A stretch of DNA of 64,000 nt from Amphibalanus amphitrite (taxonomy: Eukaryota > Arthropoda > Thecostraca > Balanomorpha > Balanidae), in contig NW_024882995.1 in the NCBI RefSeq assembly GCF_019059575.1, positions 88,765 through 152,764 on the forward strand, in the 5' to 3' direction. Shown piece by piece: positions 45,001 through 54,997 of this stretch (position 1 is the stretch's first letter; every line of letters starts with the position of its first letter). A program made the position numbers and the translations under genes. The notes below the pieces were generated by a model. The model was not told the DNA's origin, did no database searches, and saw only the letters and a list, made by a program, of their open reading frames with translations.

Positions 45001-48000
45001 CCAATCACGTCGTCGACCCGCCTGACCAGCAGCCGATGGAGGTCGGCGCGGCCCAGAGCCGTGTGCAGCTCCGACCAGGCGTGACGCACCAGGTCACAGT
45101 GAGAGGTCAGGTCAGTGACCCGCTGCTGCACCTGAGGGGTCACAGTGAGAGGTTAGGTCAGTGACCCGCTGCTGAACCTGAGGGGTCACAGTGAGAGGTC
45201 AGGTCAGCGACCCGCTGCTGCACCTGAGGGGTCATATAAGGTCACAGTGAGAGGTCAGGTCAGTGACCCGCTGCTGCAACTGAGGGGTCATACGAGGTCA
45301 CAGTGACAGGTCAGGTCAGCGACCCGCTGCTGAACCTGAGGGGTCACAGTGAGAGGTCAGGTCATGTCAGTGACCCGCTGCTGCACCTGAGGGGTCACAT
45401 AAGGTCAGGTCAGTGACCCGCTGCTGCACATGAGGGGCGACATAAGATCAGATCAGTGACACACTCCTTGACCTGAGGGGTGATATAAGTCCACAGTGAG
45501 AGGTCAGGTCTGAGACAAGTATTCCTATACTGGTATATTGACTCGGAGCTAAGCCACACTGACGGCACATCCAGCGTCCACACGCCGGTCACTCAGCCCT
45601 GTGACACGCACCTGTTGTCGCTGGTTGAGCGGGTCCGGATCCGGCGGGGTCCGGGTCCGGGGGTCCGAGTCCGGTGGAGTCCGGGTCCGGGTCCGAGGAT
45701 CCGGGTCCGGCGGCCTGCCGCTGCTCCGCCGCTGGAGGCCGGGCTCAGAGCTCGGCCGGAGACTGGACAGCAGCTCCTCGCCTGGGGAACACAACGGCCG
45801 TCAGAATAGAGCACGCAATTCGACTCATATTCGCCGACAAACAAAATAGGAAAAACATGATGATGACCGGGTCGTGTGACTCCTCATATAGCCAAGACGT
45901 AAGAGCCCATGGATAAGCGTATGTCGGCCGCAGCCCCCTCAGCCCGCCCCTGTGTGTATCTGTGTCCGGTCCCGGTCGGCCCTGTGTGTGTCTGTGTCTG
46001 TGTCCAGTCTGGGGCATATTTACCTGTGTGTATGACGCCCTCGGCGGTGTCCAGCGCCGCGCGGTAGAGCGGGCCGGCCGTGCCGATCGTCTCCCGCAGC
46101 TGCGCCGCTGGCGCGGCCTCGGCGGGCAGCAGGCGCAGCCACACCGTCTTCAGCGCGTCCAGCGCGGCACCGGCGTCCTGCAGAAACTGCTCCAGTCGCT
46201 GCCGGGGACGAACGGGAGGGAGCGCTGATTTCAATGGAGTTCTTTCTTTTGATCACAATGGTCTATAGGATTGAACAACATCGAAAGTTTTTCCACTAAA
46301 ATGCAGCTATAGTAATACAGCGACAGCGGAATTTCATCCTTCGTGACTTCAGTGAAATGCAAACTAGAACCGAGCGTATTCGTCTATCCGTCACGTTTCG
46401 CTATCACATCTCACCATTCTGTCCTGGATCCAGTCCTCGTGGTTGTACGGGAACGTCCCTCCCAACTCCTCGGGGATCTGGTCCGGGGCGATGTAACGCT
46501 GCAGTTTCGACAGAGGAATGTACTCCGGCTAAAGGCAGAGAATGTGGCATGTTAGACGAGCAAACAGTTCCACACTCGGCTGGCTTATGCACACACGACA
46601 CACGCTCTGATAAGGTTTACTCACTTCGGTAGTCTGTGTACGTTTGTAATGATTACAGCAAAAACAAATATGGGATTGGTACGTACATCAAAGTGGTATA
46701 TACAAACGTAGTACATGAAGGCTTCTGAGAGGCTAAGAAGCTTTTTCTATGTTTGCAGAACGCACTGCATGAAAAGTATTGTCACGCAAATGGCACTGAA
46801 CAGTGCAACATTATGCATAAATTCATGTGTGAAAATCATCCAACACTGGGTTGTTGACAATATTTATTTCGCCATATCATTCGAAACTACATATACAATC
46901 CATAATCTACATTCCACAGTTCTAATGAGGCTCATACAGTCAAGCAGGACACCTCAATCATCACATCACGCTCATAGTCTCACATATCCCGCCCCGTCTC
47001 CGCCTCGGTCTCCAGCTCCGTCCTCGTCTCCGACTTCGCCCGCTCCGTCTCCGTCTCTGTCCGCTCCGTCTCCGTCTCCGTCTCTGTCCGCCCCGGCTGC
47101 GGCCGCGCCCTGGGCACCTGGAAGTGGCGGAGCTTCTCGTTGAGCGCCCGCTCCTGCTCGATCAGATAGGTGGCGTGCCGTTTGTAGGCGTCGTACTCGG
47201 CTCGGAGAGCAGTCAGCTGCTGGCCGAGCCGTGCCACCTCGGCGTCGCGCAGCGCCTCGCGCCGCTCCTGCTGCGCGCGCAGCTCGTGCTCGGCCAGCCG
47301 GCGCTGCAGCTCGGCCAGCTCCCGGCGCAGCTGCTCCTGCTGGACGTCCTGCTGACGCACCTGCCGGCCGCGGTCAGACGCCAGCGCCGTCAGCTGCGCG
47401 CAGCGCCGCTCGCGCTCGAAGGCGCGCTGCTCCGCCTCCTGGCGCTCCTGCTGCGCGTGCAGCTCGGCGTCGCGCAGCCGCTGCTGCAGTGTGGTGCAGA
47501 CGGCGGCCAGCCGCGCGCCGCGCGCCGCCTGCAGCCGCTGGCGCTGCGCGGCGTCCTCCAGCCGGCGGCGCAGCGCCGCCTCCGTGTCGGAGCTGCTGCG
47601 GCGCAGCGTCTCCAGCTGGCGGCTCAGCCGGCCGCGCTGCTGCTCGGCGTCGCCCAGCCGGCCGCGGACGTGCTGCTGCTGCTGCTGGCTCTGCTCCAGC
47701 TGGGAGCGCAGCAGGTCCAGCTCGCCCTGTTTGCGGGACAGCTCCCCGGAGAAGAGCTGCTCGTTCTCGTGCAGCAGGCGCGCGTTGTCGGCCTGCAGGG
47801 CGCGGTTCCGTGTCTTGTACTCGTCTTTGATCTTGGTCAGCTCGTCATGGTTCTGACTGAGCACCTGGAATCGTCTGTGCAGCAGCTCCAGCTGGTCGCT
47901 GGTCTCCTGCAGCCGGATCTGCTGGACGCTGCGGCTGCCGCGGGGCGTCCTCCCGCTCTGCTGCTCCTGCTGCTGCTGCTGCTGCTGTTGCTGACGATGG

Positions 48001-51000
48001 AGTCGCTCTCCCAGCTCGCTGTTTCGCTGCGTTAGGAGCTCGATCAGTTTGTTCTGCTCCTGAATGCGCCTTCGCAGCACCTCCGGACCCTCACAGTCCC
48101 CAGACATGTTCTGTGTGTTGTTTCAACAGAGGGGATAATCAATCATACTTCAACACTTTGAATGCTTATTTGAGTACAAACTGGCGGTAGCGCCAACATT
48201 CTATCGGTGATCGTTTTCGAGAAGACGGCCCGGAACAAGGCGCCCGGCATGGCCATAGAGGCCAAGATAGGCATGGCAGCAATGGCAGTTAAGTTTTTTT
48301 TGCTCATATTTCGAAAACGTGCCGAACATCTGGCATGTGCTACCAAGAAAAATGTCCTCTTCACATTGAGGTCGGAAGTGTGTTCATGTTTTCGCATTTT
48401 AATGTTGAACATATGTATGCGGCTGTTAGCAGCATGATTTATCAATCCAAATCGCAACAAATTGTAACTTTTACTATGCCTCTATATTCCTCGCTGACAA
48501 CTTAAGCACTCATGTGAAATGTTGGCAAGATTTGTACGTAGAAGCATGTACATAGAAAACAAAAATACGAGTTTGTGCACTTGAAATGAAGTTTTTTCTT
48601 GAAGACCCCGTAAGCTGTAAACGTGCGAGTGCGTGCACTGTGCTGCGCACTGACCTGCACGTCGTCCTCTGGCCGTCCGCAGGTGACGCGCTGTTTCTCC
48701 CAGAAGGAGTCGTGGCGCAGCACCAGCTGCACGCCGGTCCGGCCGCTGATGGCCGCCAGCGTCCGCTGAACGGCGCGCACCGAGCGCCACGAGCCCGCGC
48801 GGGCGTCCAGCACCACACAGAGCGGCGAGTCGGCCGGTCTTTGAAAGGAAGGGAGAGTCAGTATCAGTAAAGGGCGCCCAGCACCACACAGAGAGGCGAG
48901 TCGGCCGGCCTGTAAGGAAGGGAGAGCTGTCAATATACATGGTCTGTTATACGGTTCTTTCCAAGAAAAAAAATGAAATCCACGAAACTAGGTATCAGAA
49001 ACGGGAAATGTCAGCCTAATTAGCCAGATAAGTTTCAGGAACAAACATCTACCTTGAGAAGTCGAGAAGGATGTGGTTGAAAAAAACGATGCTCAAGCGA
49101 AGAAGGATAAGGCAATAATCGGGCAGGTCATTGTAACAGGTCTGTCCGGTGACTGACCTGAGAGGAAACCCAGCTCTACCGCTCCAGTCCGGTTTAAACG
49201 GCGGCTGAGCCGAATCAGAACCCGACCCCGCTGCCACTGTCGGTGCGAACGGCGACAGGTGACCAGATGTTGCCAGCAGGACTCAGACGGCGTAATACGG
49301 CCTCGAGCGCGGTTTGTGACACAAAAAGCTGCCTTCCTAACTTGATACCTACTTTTCAACCAACGAAATCCGTTCCATCATAAGCAATTTTATCTTTTTT
49401 AAATTTTTGGGAGTCAAGCTCCCCCGACACCGCCATCTGAGCTTTTATTGCGTCGGAGAAAGGTCATAATTATCTAATCGAGATAATGACTAAATGGACT
49501 CACACCACCTCATTATGTTTTAATGCACTCAGCTTTCATGTAACACTTCAAAACAGAGTAGCAGATGTTTTGTCCAGCGGAAAAGCTGAAGGCCCGAACC
49601 GCGATGGACGCAGAGATCGACGGTTGGTAGACCACATTCCGGCCTAGTCAGCCCAGCCTTAGTCCGTAAGTAGCGCCGCCGCGCTGACCCCAGACCCCAT
49701 TATGCCGACTGTTTTACCGTCCAAACGAAAACAGCTCACAGACGCCCTGAATGTCACTTTTTGTCCACCGGGTCAGCTGTATAGCTGTCACTGTAAAGCC
49801 AAAATGGTTTCCCACACAGGAGGAAGGGCCAGTAGGTGGTGTAGGGGCAGCGAACAGCGGCGACAGTTCGACGGGTACTTACACGGCACAGGAGACAAGG
49901 TAGCGTCCTTGACCCGTCCGTCAACAGCCTCTTTATGCCCCCAACAAGGGCATTCGATCGGTTGGAAAGTGGCACGATGAAAAATCTTGGCTCCTTGATA
50001 GGACAAAAAAACATCACAAAAAAATCAAACTAACCGGAACGATGTGAGGTAGATGACTGTTCGGTATCAACTAACCCAAGAACACGATTTTCAATACTTT
50101 CGATTAGAAGTGCCGTGCGGCAGCTAATTGACTCTCGGTCAGATTGCAGACCTACCCACAGGCCAATACGTGGAACACGCCCGGTTGGAGAGGCTGCAAA
50201 GTGCGGTCCGTTTGACCGGCGGCCACAATCACTGAGCGGGGTCCAGGAAGTGAGGAGGGAAGGAGAAGGGGTGGCCGCAGCAACCAATCTCAGAACGCAT
50301 CGTCCGCCCGCAGTACGACCGAGTAATGACCGACACTAGTTACAACCGCCGGCATTATCGCGAGCCGTCGGGTGTGCTGCGCGAAAACCGTTCAGCCGTG
50401 TCAGATATCAAACGGACAGTGCAGAAAATGACCAACGTGTCAGGCAGGCCGCAGGCGTGTCAGGTTTCAGATGGCCCATACATATAACTTACTCCTTTGC
50501 TCTGAGAGGCGAGACAAGTTCCAGCATAACCATTTGAGCTAAATGTGCAGCAGTGAGTAATTACATTAATTGCCCGGTATTCGCGGAATGTGGGACGGTC
50601 ACTGACTCCGTGCTCCCTCCACAGCTGATGAGAGCAACAAACTCACCTGAGTAGAGTACACCGAACCTTAGAGCACATACCACAATAGCCACAGACTCAC
50701 CTGGGTAAACTGAGCCGCCGAGTACATACCACGGACTCACCTGGGTATGTCCACCAGGTACCGGGCCGCTGTGTACTAGTGATGTCAATTACAGAAAATC
50801 GGAATACCGATACCAAACCAAATACCAACCAAAACCACGGGAAAATACCGAAACCAAACCAACTTGGGAAAATGAGGGAAATACCTACTTTTTACCGATT
50901 TCTTAGCCTCTTATACCTTAGTGAGGCCTTATGATACCAACACAATACCAAACACATTACGATTGAAATACCAAATACCAAGTTGGTATCGGTTTGGTAT

Positions 51001-51232
51001 CGGTATACCAAAAAGTTGGTATCCGATTGACATCTCTACTGTGTACCTCACCATAGACTCACCTGGGTATGTCGGCCAGGTAGCGGACCACCTGTTGGAG
51101 CTCCTGCTCTGACCAGAGGCCGCCGTCGGCCGGCACGCCGACGAACAGCACCGGCCGGCCGGTCAGGTCGCGGCTGCCCGGCAGGCTGGCCGGCCGGCCC
51201 AGCAGCGCTCCCAGCAGCTCTGAGGCCCACAT
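31259..51232 (-). CDS. SESTD1: SESTD1-like: SEC14/CRAL-TRIO domain plus spectrin repeats
   Basis: Sixteen exons: 51232-51063, 48838-48655, 46528-46415, 46198-46024, 45781-45612, 45131-44886, 44644-44435, 43987-43873, 43573-43471, 43006-42868, 42403-42281, 42123-41947, 41542-41328, 38170-37945, 33562-33341, 33061-31259. All phases agree and they sum to 1463 codons plus stop. Residues 1-156 form a SEC14/CRAL-TRIO lipid-binding fold (LCVVLDARAGSW, DSFWEKQRV, ELGGTFPYNHEDWIQDRM). Residues 157-790 are spectrin-like helices (HTGEELLSSL, DDVIGWVLGPGEELLAS, ETWEISRLRLQQTLQLGQ, RTYEYGAESC), in the order of vertebrate SESTD1, which binds phospholipids and TRPC channels. Trio, MCF2L and PLEKHG4 share the N-terminal design but carry DH-PH domains, absent here. 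The ~670-residue tail is extra relative to the ~700-residue vertebrate protein. Introns hold a nested gene, LINEs, a MITE and seven exon-edge arrays. Confidence 0.88.
33562..33735 (-). repeat. Exon-edge duplication: acceptor of SESTD1-like exon 15
   Basis: The 3' splice site and first coding bases of the exon starting at 33562 (GAGGGGCCGGACTGTGCGCT) recur upstream in the intron. Acceptor-equivalent positions are 33645 and 33723, 83 and 78 bp apart, each preceded by CAG. The interposed sequence (GTGACCC repeats) is duplicated with them. Confidence 0.9.
33950..36430 (+). mobile_element. CR1/jockey-type LINE, 5'-truncated, antisense in an intron
   Basis: Plus-strand non-LTR retrotransposon in the intron between SESTD1-like exons 14 and 15. 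The protein-coding part (about 33950-36085) holds a reverse transcriptase: SNKSTGPDKIPVKILKLCA, YRPISLLSSLSKVFEKI, IYLDISKYFDKIWHQGLL, AGCPQGSVLGPLLALMYLNG and the catalytic FADDTSLHAS. A C-terminal Cys/His cluster (CACGFPNENVRHYILDC) follows. One single-base slip in the A-run near 34530 breaks the frame. There is no endonuclease domain, so it was truncated at insertion. After the stop, AATAAA near 36394 and a GT run probably mark the 3' end. Confidence 0.88.
36404..36428. repeat. (GT)n microsatellite
   Basis: A GT dinucleotide run just after AATAAACATT, at the probable 3' end of the LINE. Confidence 0.9.
36720..37690 (+). mobile_element. Second CR1-like LINE, internally deleted
   Basis: An upstream piece encodes LNHFFVSVGPRVAAEVADRD and VSPIDIDTLTSTLLSMRNS, the region just before the first reverse-transcriptase motifs. 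The frame then jumps directly to the C-terminal part (LVLSQVRYCISVYGNGSKK, LENLGWLGAQQLAEY, RLHNQLPPETV) ending at 37503. The catalytic core, including the FADD motif, is missing. The element ends in an (AAATAC)n tail at 37654-37688. Its C-terminal region resembles the minus-strand LINE fragment near 13.3 kb. Confidence 0.8.
38171..41327. other. Intron of the SESTD1-like gene, no nested gene recognised
   Basis: Between exons 41542-41328 and 38170-37945. GC-rich, with poly-G tracts at 38264-38279 and 38931-38943 and a short GGTCTGTCGCCGGCCGGCCG repeat near 39250-39330. No splice-bounded coding segment was recognised. Confidence 0.5.
43201..43236. repeat. (GTAT)n microsatellite
   Basis: Nine near-perfect GTAT tetranucleotides in an intron of the SESTD1-like gene. 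Confidence 0.95.
43285..43500 (-). repeat. Exon-edge array: donor of SESTD1-like exon 9, ~57-bp unit
   Basis: The exon end reading GQDITPDY, its split last codon and the donor GTGAGTGGG recur in the following intron. The genuine exon end is 43471; equivalents lie at 43414, 43358 and 43299. Each copy has GACTACAG (once GACTGCAG) followed by GTGAGT or GTCAGT, so all four look like usable 5' splice sites. Confidence 0.92.
43970..44070 (-). repeat. Exon-edge duplication: acceptor of SESTD1-like exon 8
   Basis: The acceptor and first exon bases at 43987 (GGCAG before GTGTCTGACACG) recur at 44026 (GGCAG before GTATCTAACACG) and partly at 44053 (GACAG before GTATTACGTG). The intervening CACGTGCTGTGTCCC is copied with them. 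Confidence 0.85.
44262..44480 (-). repeat. Exon-edge array: donor of SESTD1-like exon 7, ~77-bp unit
   Basis: The exon end encoding LLITAARFYRLLEQ plus donor GTCAGCCGGGG is present three times. The genuine end is 44435; copies end at 44360 and 44282. The copied coding part is nearly unchanged over ~45 bp, while the purine/pyrimidine-rich spacers between copies differ. Confidence 0.93.
45085..45500 (-). repeat. Exon-edge array: acceptor of SESTD1-like exon 6, ~50-bp unit
   Basis: Eight copies of the unit CCCCTCAG plus the first exon bases GTGCAGCAGCGGGTCACTGA and CCTGACCTCTCACTGTGACC. The genuine exon start is 45131. Acceptor-like copies stand near 45177, 45222, 45280, 45335, 45386, 45430 and 45471. 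The distal ones are the most diverged (for example CCACATGAGGGG), as if the array had grown outward from the exon or the outer copies had aged. Confidence 0.92.
46980..48107 (-). CDS. Coiled-coil protein, CCDC89-like, intronless, nested in an intron
   Basis: A 375-residue protein in one exon, lying in the intron between the second and third exons of the SESTD1-like gene on the same strand. It begins MSGDCEGPEVLRRRIQEQNK, has a nine-Gln run near residue 40, and is then almost entirely heptad coiled coil (QLELLHRRFQVLSQNHDEL, DAYKRHATYLIEQERALNEK). It ends in a Thr-Glu repeat (TETETETER). Length, single-exon structure, an early x-RIxEQ-x-LI block and a late YxxYKRH...ER-LN-KLRH block suggest CCDC89. 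That assignment rests on memory of the family and is moderate. No catalytic domain is visible. The 303-codon frame on the opposite strand is a shadow caused by Leu/Gln codon bias. Confidence 0.72.
   Translation of the reverse strand: MSGDCEGPEVLRRRIQEQNKLIELLTQRNSELGERLHRQQQQQQQQQEQQSGRTPRGSRSVQQIRLQETSDQLELLHRRFQVLSQNHDELTKIKDEYKTRNRALQADNARLLHENEQLFSGELSRKQGELDLLRSQLEQSQQQQQHVRGRLGDAEQQRGRLSRQLETLRRSSSDTEAALRRRLEDAAQRQRLQAARGARLAAVCTTLQQRLRDAELHAQQERQEAEQRAFERERRCAQLTALASDRGRQVRQQDVQQEQLRRELAELQRRLAEHELRAQQERREALRDAEVARLGQQLTALRAEYDAYKRHATYLIEQERALNEKLRHFQVPRARPQPGRTETETETERTETETERAKSETRTELETEAETGRDM
48825..48925 (-). repeat. Exon-edge duplication: acceptor of SESTD1-like exon 2
   Basis: The exon start at 48838 (CGGCCGACTCGCCGCTCTGT and GTGGTGCTGG) and its acceptor are duplicated once, with the acceptor equivalent at 48909 (TTACAG before GCCGGCCGACTCG), 71 bp upstream in the intron. 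Confidence 0.88.
48926..50630. other. Intron 1 of the SESTD1-like gene, no nested gene recognised
   Basis: Mixed composition. No splice-bounded coding segment, recognisable transposon end or RNA gene was found. Confidence 0.45.
50635..51085 (-). repeat. Exon-edge array: donor of SESTD1-like exon 1
   Basis: The exon 1 end (reading RYLADIP) with donor GTGAGTC recurs in the intron. The genuine end is 51063. The copy at 50741 still reads ARYLVDIP before GTGAGTCCG; shorter copies with GTGAGTCTG and GTGAGTTTG lie at 50701 and 50647. A hAT-like MITE separates the first two. Subtracting it and its target duplication leaves a spacing of about 52 bp, like the other arrays. Confidence 0.88.
50777..51038. 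mobile_element. hAT-like MITE with perfect 8-bp target duplication
   Basis: A 262-bp element with inverted ends TAGTGATGTCAAT and TAGAGATGTCAAT (the latter on the minus strand). It is flanked by the direct repeat CTGTGTAC on both sides (50769-50776 and 51039-51046). Eight-base duplications are diagnostic of hAT-type insertion. The interior is built of diverged GGTATCGG/ACCAAAC tracts and encodes nothing. Confidence 0.88.
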
Positions 51233-54200
51233 GGCAGGGCGGACGGTCCACGGAGGTGTCACAGGCCGCCCTGAGGCTGCAGTAGATCCACAGAGAGGGA
51301 TCGCGGGCGGCAGAGGCGCGCGGCTGCCCACTGACGGGACTCAGCAGTGCGGAGCTCCGAACTCCGGCGGCCGTGTCGGGTCACCGCGATCACGGCGGGT
51401 GGGTGTCCGTTCCCGTCTCGGGTCAGCACGAGGTCACAGCCGGGTCAGAAGGCCGTGAGAGAGCAGCCGCCGCTGGTCCCATTTGATGCAGCTGATCTGG
51501 AGCAGTGAAGGTGGCAAGGCTGACGCCAGTCCAATTCAGTGCAGACGTGGTGCTCAGGCTTTTTCGCACTTAAAACTTTTCGTTCACAATCACAATCGTA
51601 TATCACACTGCGCTCATAAAATTGTTACCCAGTAGCACAGTTGTTTTGTCACCAAACCATTACAAATTCGCTTCACCACAGAACATAACACTCTCGCTCC
51701 CGCCGCGGGCACGGGTCCTTCCGACCGTCCACCGTCCACCGTCCACTCGAGTTCCGCCGTCACCGGAGCGTTCCCACGCCTCCACAGCCCGCCGCGGCGC
51801 CGCTCTAAACGGTAAACACGCCGACCGGCCGCCGCAGATGCCTAACGGTGCACAGCGGCGGCGCGCACGCAGCCCACGTGACGGCGGTCCATGCGCGGCA
51901 CTGGGTCACCGCGGTCTCCGGGCGGCGCGCCGCCTGCCGTCTGCCGCCGGCGCCGACGCGTCGGTTTCGTCGGCGCGCGGTGTCGGGTGACCTCTCCGGG
52001 GTGTCGGGTAGCCGCTCCAGCGTCTGTACCGACGGAGGTCCGGCGGACGCGCGCGACTGCACTGCAGAGCCGAAACCGTCGTCTACCTCAGAAGAGCGCG
52101 CCGCCGAGCGCCTACCTGCAGCGCCGAGAGTCGCCGGGAGCACCGGCCGCGCTCCACGGCCCGGTCCGGCGCGGCCGCCGCCGCGGGCCGGGCGCACGCC
52201 GGCGTTCCCCGCGACTCTCAGGCGGGTTGACGACCCCGCGTGCCTCGCGTCGGTCAGGAGACGAAGTCGGCGCGGTCGGCGGTGGGCAGTTGGTCTGGGG
52301 ACGTGTCAGACCGGCCGGACGGGGTCAGAGGATCACAGGAGCAGCCATCCGGCGAGCTGACCCGTGCGGCGGCCGTCCGTCCGTCCGGTACGGTACCGGA
52401 CAGGTGTGGTCAGGGACCGGACCGCGGACCGGTAGTGGGGACCGCACCCGGACGTACCGGTGTGGGAACCGCACGAGGCGGACCATATCCTACCGGAGAA
52501 TCGAGCGCTATAGTCATTAGTCTGGGATAAATAAACAGGTTGATAAGTAGGTATAGGCACGCATTTAAACAATTAGGCATTCAATTAAAACTGATGGTGA
52601 CATGATTTAAGGGGCGAAACGGTGAATAACAAAAGCTTGAAACATCCATGGAAAAGCAGGGCAGCTGCAACGGCAAGATCAATACAATCACTCAGGTCAG
52701 TTACACTTGTTGCCTGTTTGGTACACGGCCGCTTCAATAGCTTACCAGTTACCATGAATAAAACATCAGTTCCTGAAAGACATCGTACACTGAGCAATGA
52801 GCGTGCCTTAGCATGCGCCTCGAACGGAGAGTGTGAGCGTAGAATGTCAACTAGCCAGGTTTCAATGTATGTGTGGCTGTTAGGTGCATAGACCAGCGCA
52901 CAAAAGGATTTTTTTCTCAGCGGTGGCAAATGACGTCGTTGTAAAAAAAAATGATGAATTTGAACGAGAACCACTACCTTATGTATCCGGTTATGGGACC
53001 AACCAAATTAAACGCCGTCAGTGTAGAACAGGACCGAGAAGCAGTACCTCAATGTTCAACACGTCTCGGATATTCGACATGAGCTCAATATACGGCAAAC
53101 AGCCAAACAAACAGAACAACAAATTGCCCTTTTCCGCGTCACTTGCGTCAACAGCCAGCTTTGCACGCCTATGACAGCCCTCAGCTTCTTACCCCAGTGC
53201 CGTCTGCAGTGCTCTGTGCAATTCTGTCCGTCCATCGCCCCGACTCGTATTCGCGAGTGTCTCCGTTTACGATCCCCTGATGATCAGATAACTCCGCGGC
53301 AGTCCATTAGGCCAGCCAACTGACACCCGATCACTGGGACCGTTTACAGCCTCGGTCCGTCTCTCCTCCCCTCCCCACCCTACTCCGGACTCCCTGCCCT
53401 GGGAGTGAGTACCCCCCCCCCCCCTCCCTCCCCAGCGCGCCGTGCCAATGTGGTTCGGCGGTCTGCCCCCGGGCCCGCCGTGCCGCTCGCCGAACCGTGC
53501 TGGCCGCCGCGCGATACGAAATACTGCAGTCCCGACGGCTATCTCATTATACGGCGGCCGGCGGCGCTCGATGCAGGACCATGCTGCGCCGGGAAGGCGT
53601 GGGCACGCGGCGAAGGTCAATGACAACGCAATGGGGCTGGGCGGGCGGCTGGGCTGAACGAAATGCCGGGCTGGGTGGGCGGCTGGCTGGGCCGGACTCG
53701 ACCAACGCTGGCCGAGCTGACATTGTAGCTGGTGGAGACGAACTGTTGCTGGAGATTTGTAGGTTGGACGGGCGACTGTGACGCTCAAGAGTCTCAGTCG
53801 GACAAAACCAGAAAAGACGGTGGCCGACTATGAGCCGAACCCGAAAATGACTCGATAGTGAAGGCCGGCTACTGACTAGTGCAGCAAACTGGATGAATAA
53901 AAACCAACGATACGATAAACGGATGTGAAACTTGTCACCGCATCAGCATCGAATAAATACATAAATGAATCACAAGGAATTAATAAATGAACACACTAGT
54001 AAGTAAATGAATGAGTGAATGAATGTATGTATCAATGAATGAATGAACGCATAAATGAATACCTAAATGAATGAATGAATGGGCACATGAACAATGAATA
54101 AATGAATGAATGAATGAATGATGAATGAATGCGCACATGAATAAGAATGACTAACTAAATGAACGAGGTCACAAATGAATGAATCAACGAATGATTGAAT

Positions 54201-54997
54201 ACTCGATAGAATGAATTATCTGAGCATCCGTGCAAGCAGCAATGATTAAATATCGACGGGAAATAATGGAAACAGCAATCGGCACAAGATTGAGATTGGG
54301 GTTGACTTTGACTTGCTTTAATGAACATTCAACAGGCACTATCACATAAATGGCAGCGTAACCGACCGACACAAATATTCAGTATTTAGTCTCTATGCAT
54401 TTCTCACCTGTGTTGAAAACAAATGCAAAACAATGACTGTTGCCGGAATCTTGTTTGTTTCCGGCACTGACTAACGAGCTTTCGCGAAAATAAATCGCAT
54501 TTGTTTGCTGCTACCAGATTACTTCATCGCTGCCAATTCCCTTCGAGAAAAAGGGCGAGAGTCGAGGATTGATCAATGAATTGATCAATGATCATATCAG
54601 AGTCGAATAGTGTAAATTGATTGTTATAATGCATCGTTTGTTGGATTTATATTATCCTCAGCCTGCAGAAGTACGACACGGTCAAGTACAAGTACGATGG
54701 TCATAGATACCTCGGGAACGGCTTCTTGACTTTAGCTTACCTACCTACCTAGTTCAGTTGTCACTAAATGAGTTGTCACTAAATGCTCACTCCTCATTGG
54801 TCATTTCACCCTGATGTGCTTTGCGTTTTGCGGTTTGGTCACTTTGCGCCATGGGTTTGCTAGCAGATGGGCTTTGTGCGGATGCTAACTGATAACAAAT
54901 TCATTTATCGACGCTTTTTTTTAAATCCCACATCCGTTCTCTCGTGAATTTCCGGGAAGAACGTAACATCCCTTAAAGGTGTTAAATCATCCGAGCC
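51233..54997. other. Upstream of SESTD1-like gene; intergenic
   Basis: 51233-52330 is GC-rich and CpG-dense and should hold the 5' UTR and promoter of the SESTD1-like gene; an in-frame ATG at 51331 lies upstream of the chosen start. 53410-53422 is a poly-C tract. 53950-54210 is a degenerate (AATG)n tract. No gene was recognised. Confidence 0.5.
53950..54210. repeat. Degenerate (AATG)n microsatellite
   Basis: Imperfect AATG/AATA tetranucleotides over ~260 bp, interrupted by unrelated 10-20-bp pieces and a duplicated GCACATGAA(C/T) segment. Confidence 0.9.

Noticed and set aside
47124-48035. A 303-codon plus-strand frame opposite the coiled-coil gene
   Set aside because: It is a Leu/Gln/Ala-rich shadow of the coiled-coil codons on the minus strand, with no domain of its own.
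31259-51232. Trio/Kalirin, MCF2L or PLEKHG4-type RhoGEF
   Set aside because: The SEC14-spectrin order fits, but no DH or PH exon was found before or after the terminal exon, and the exon-by-exon match follows SESTD1.
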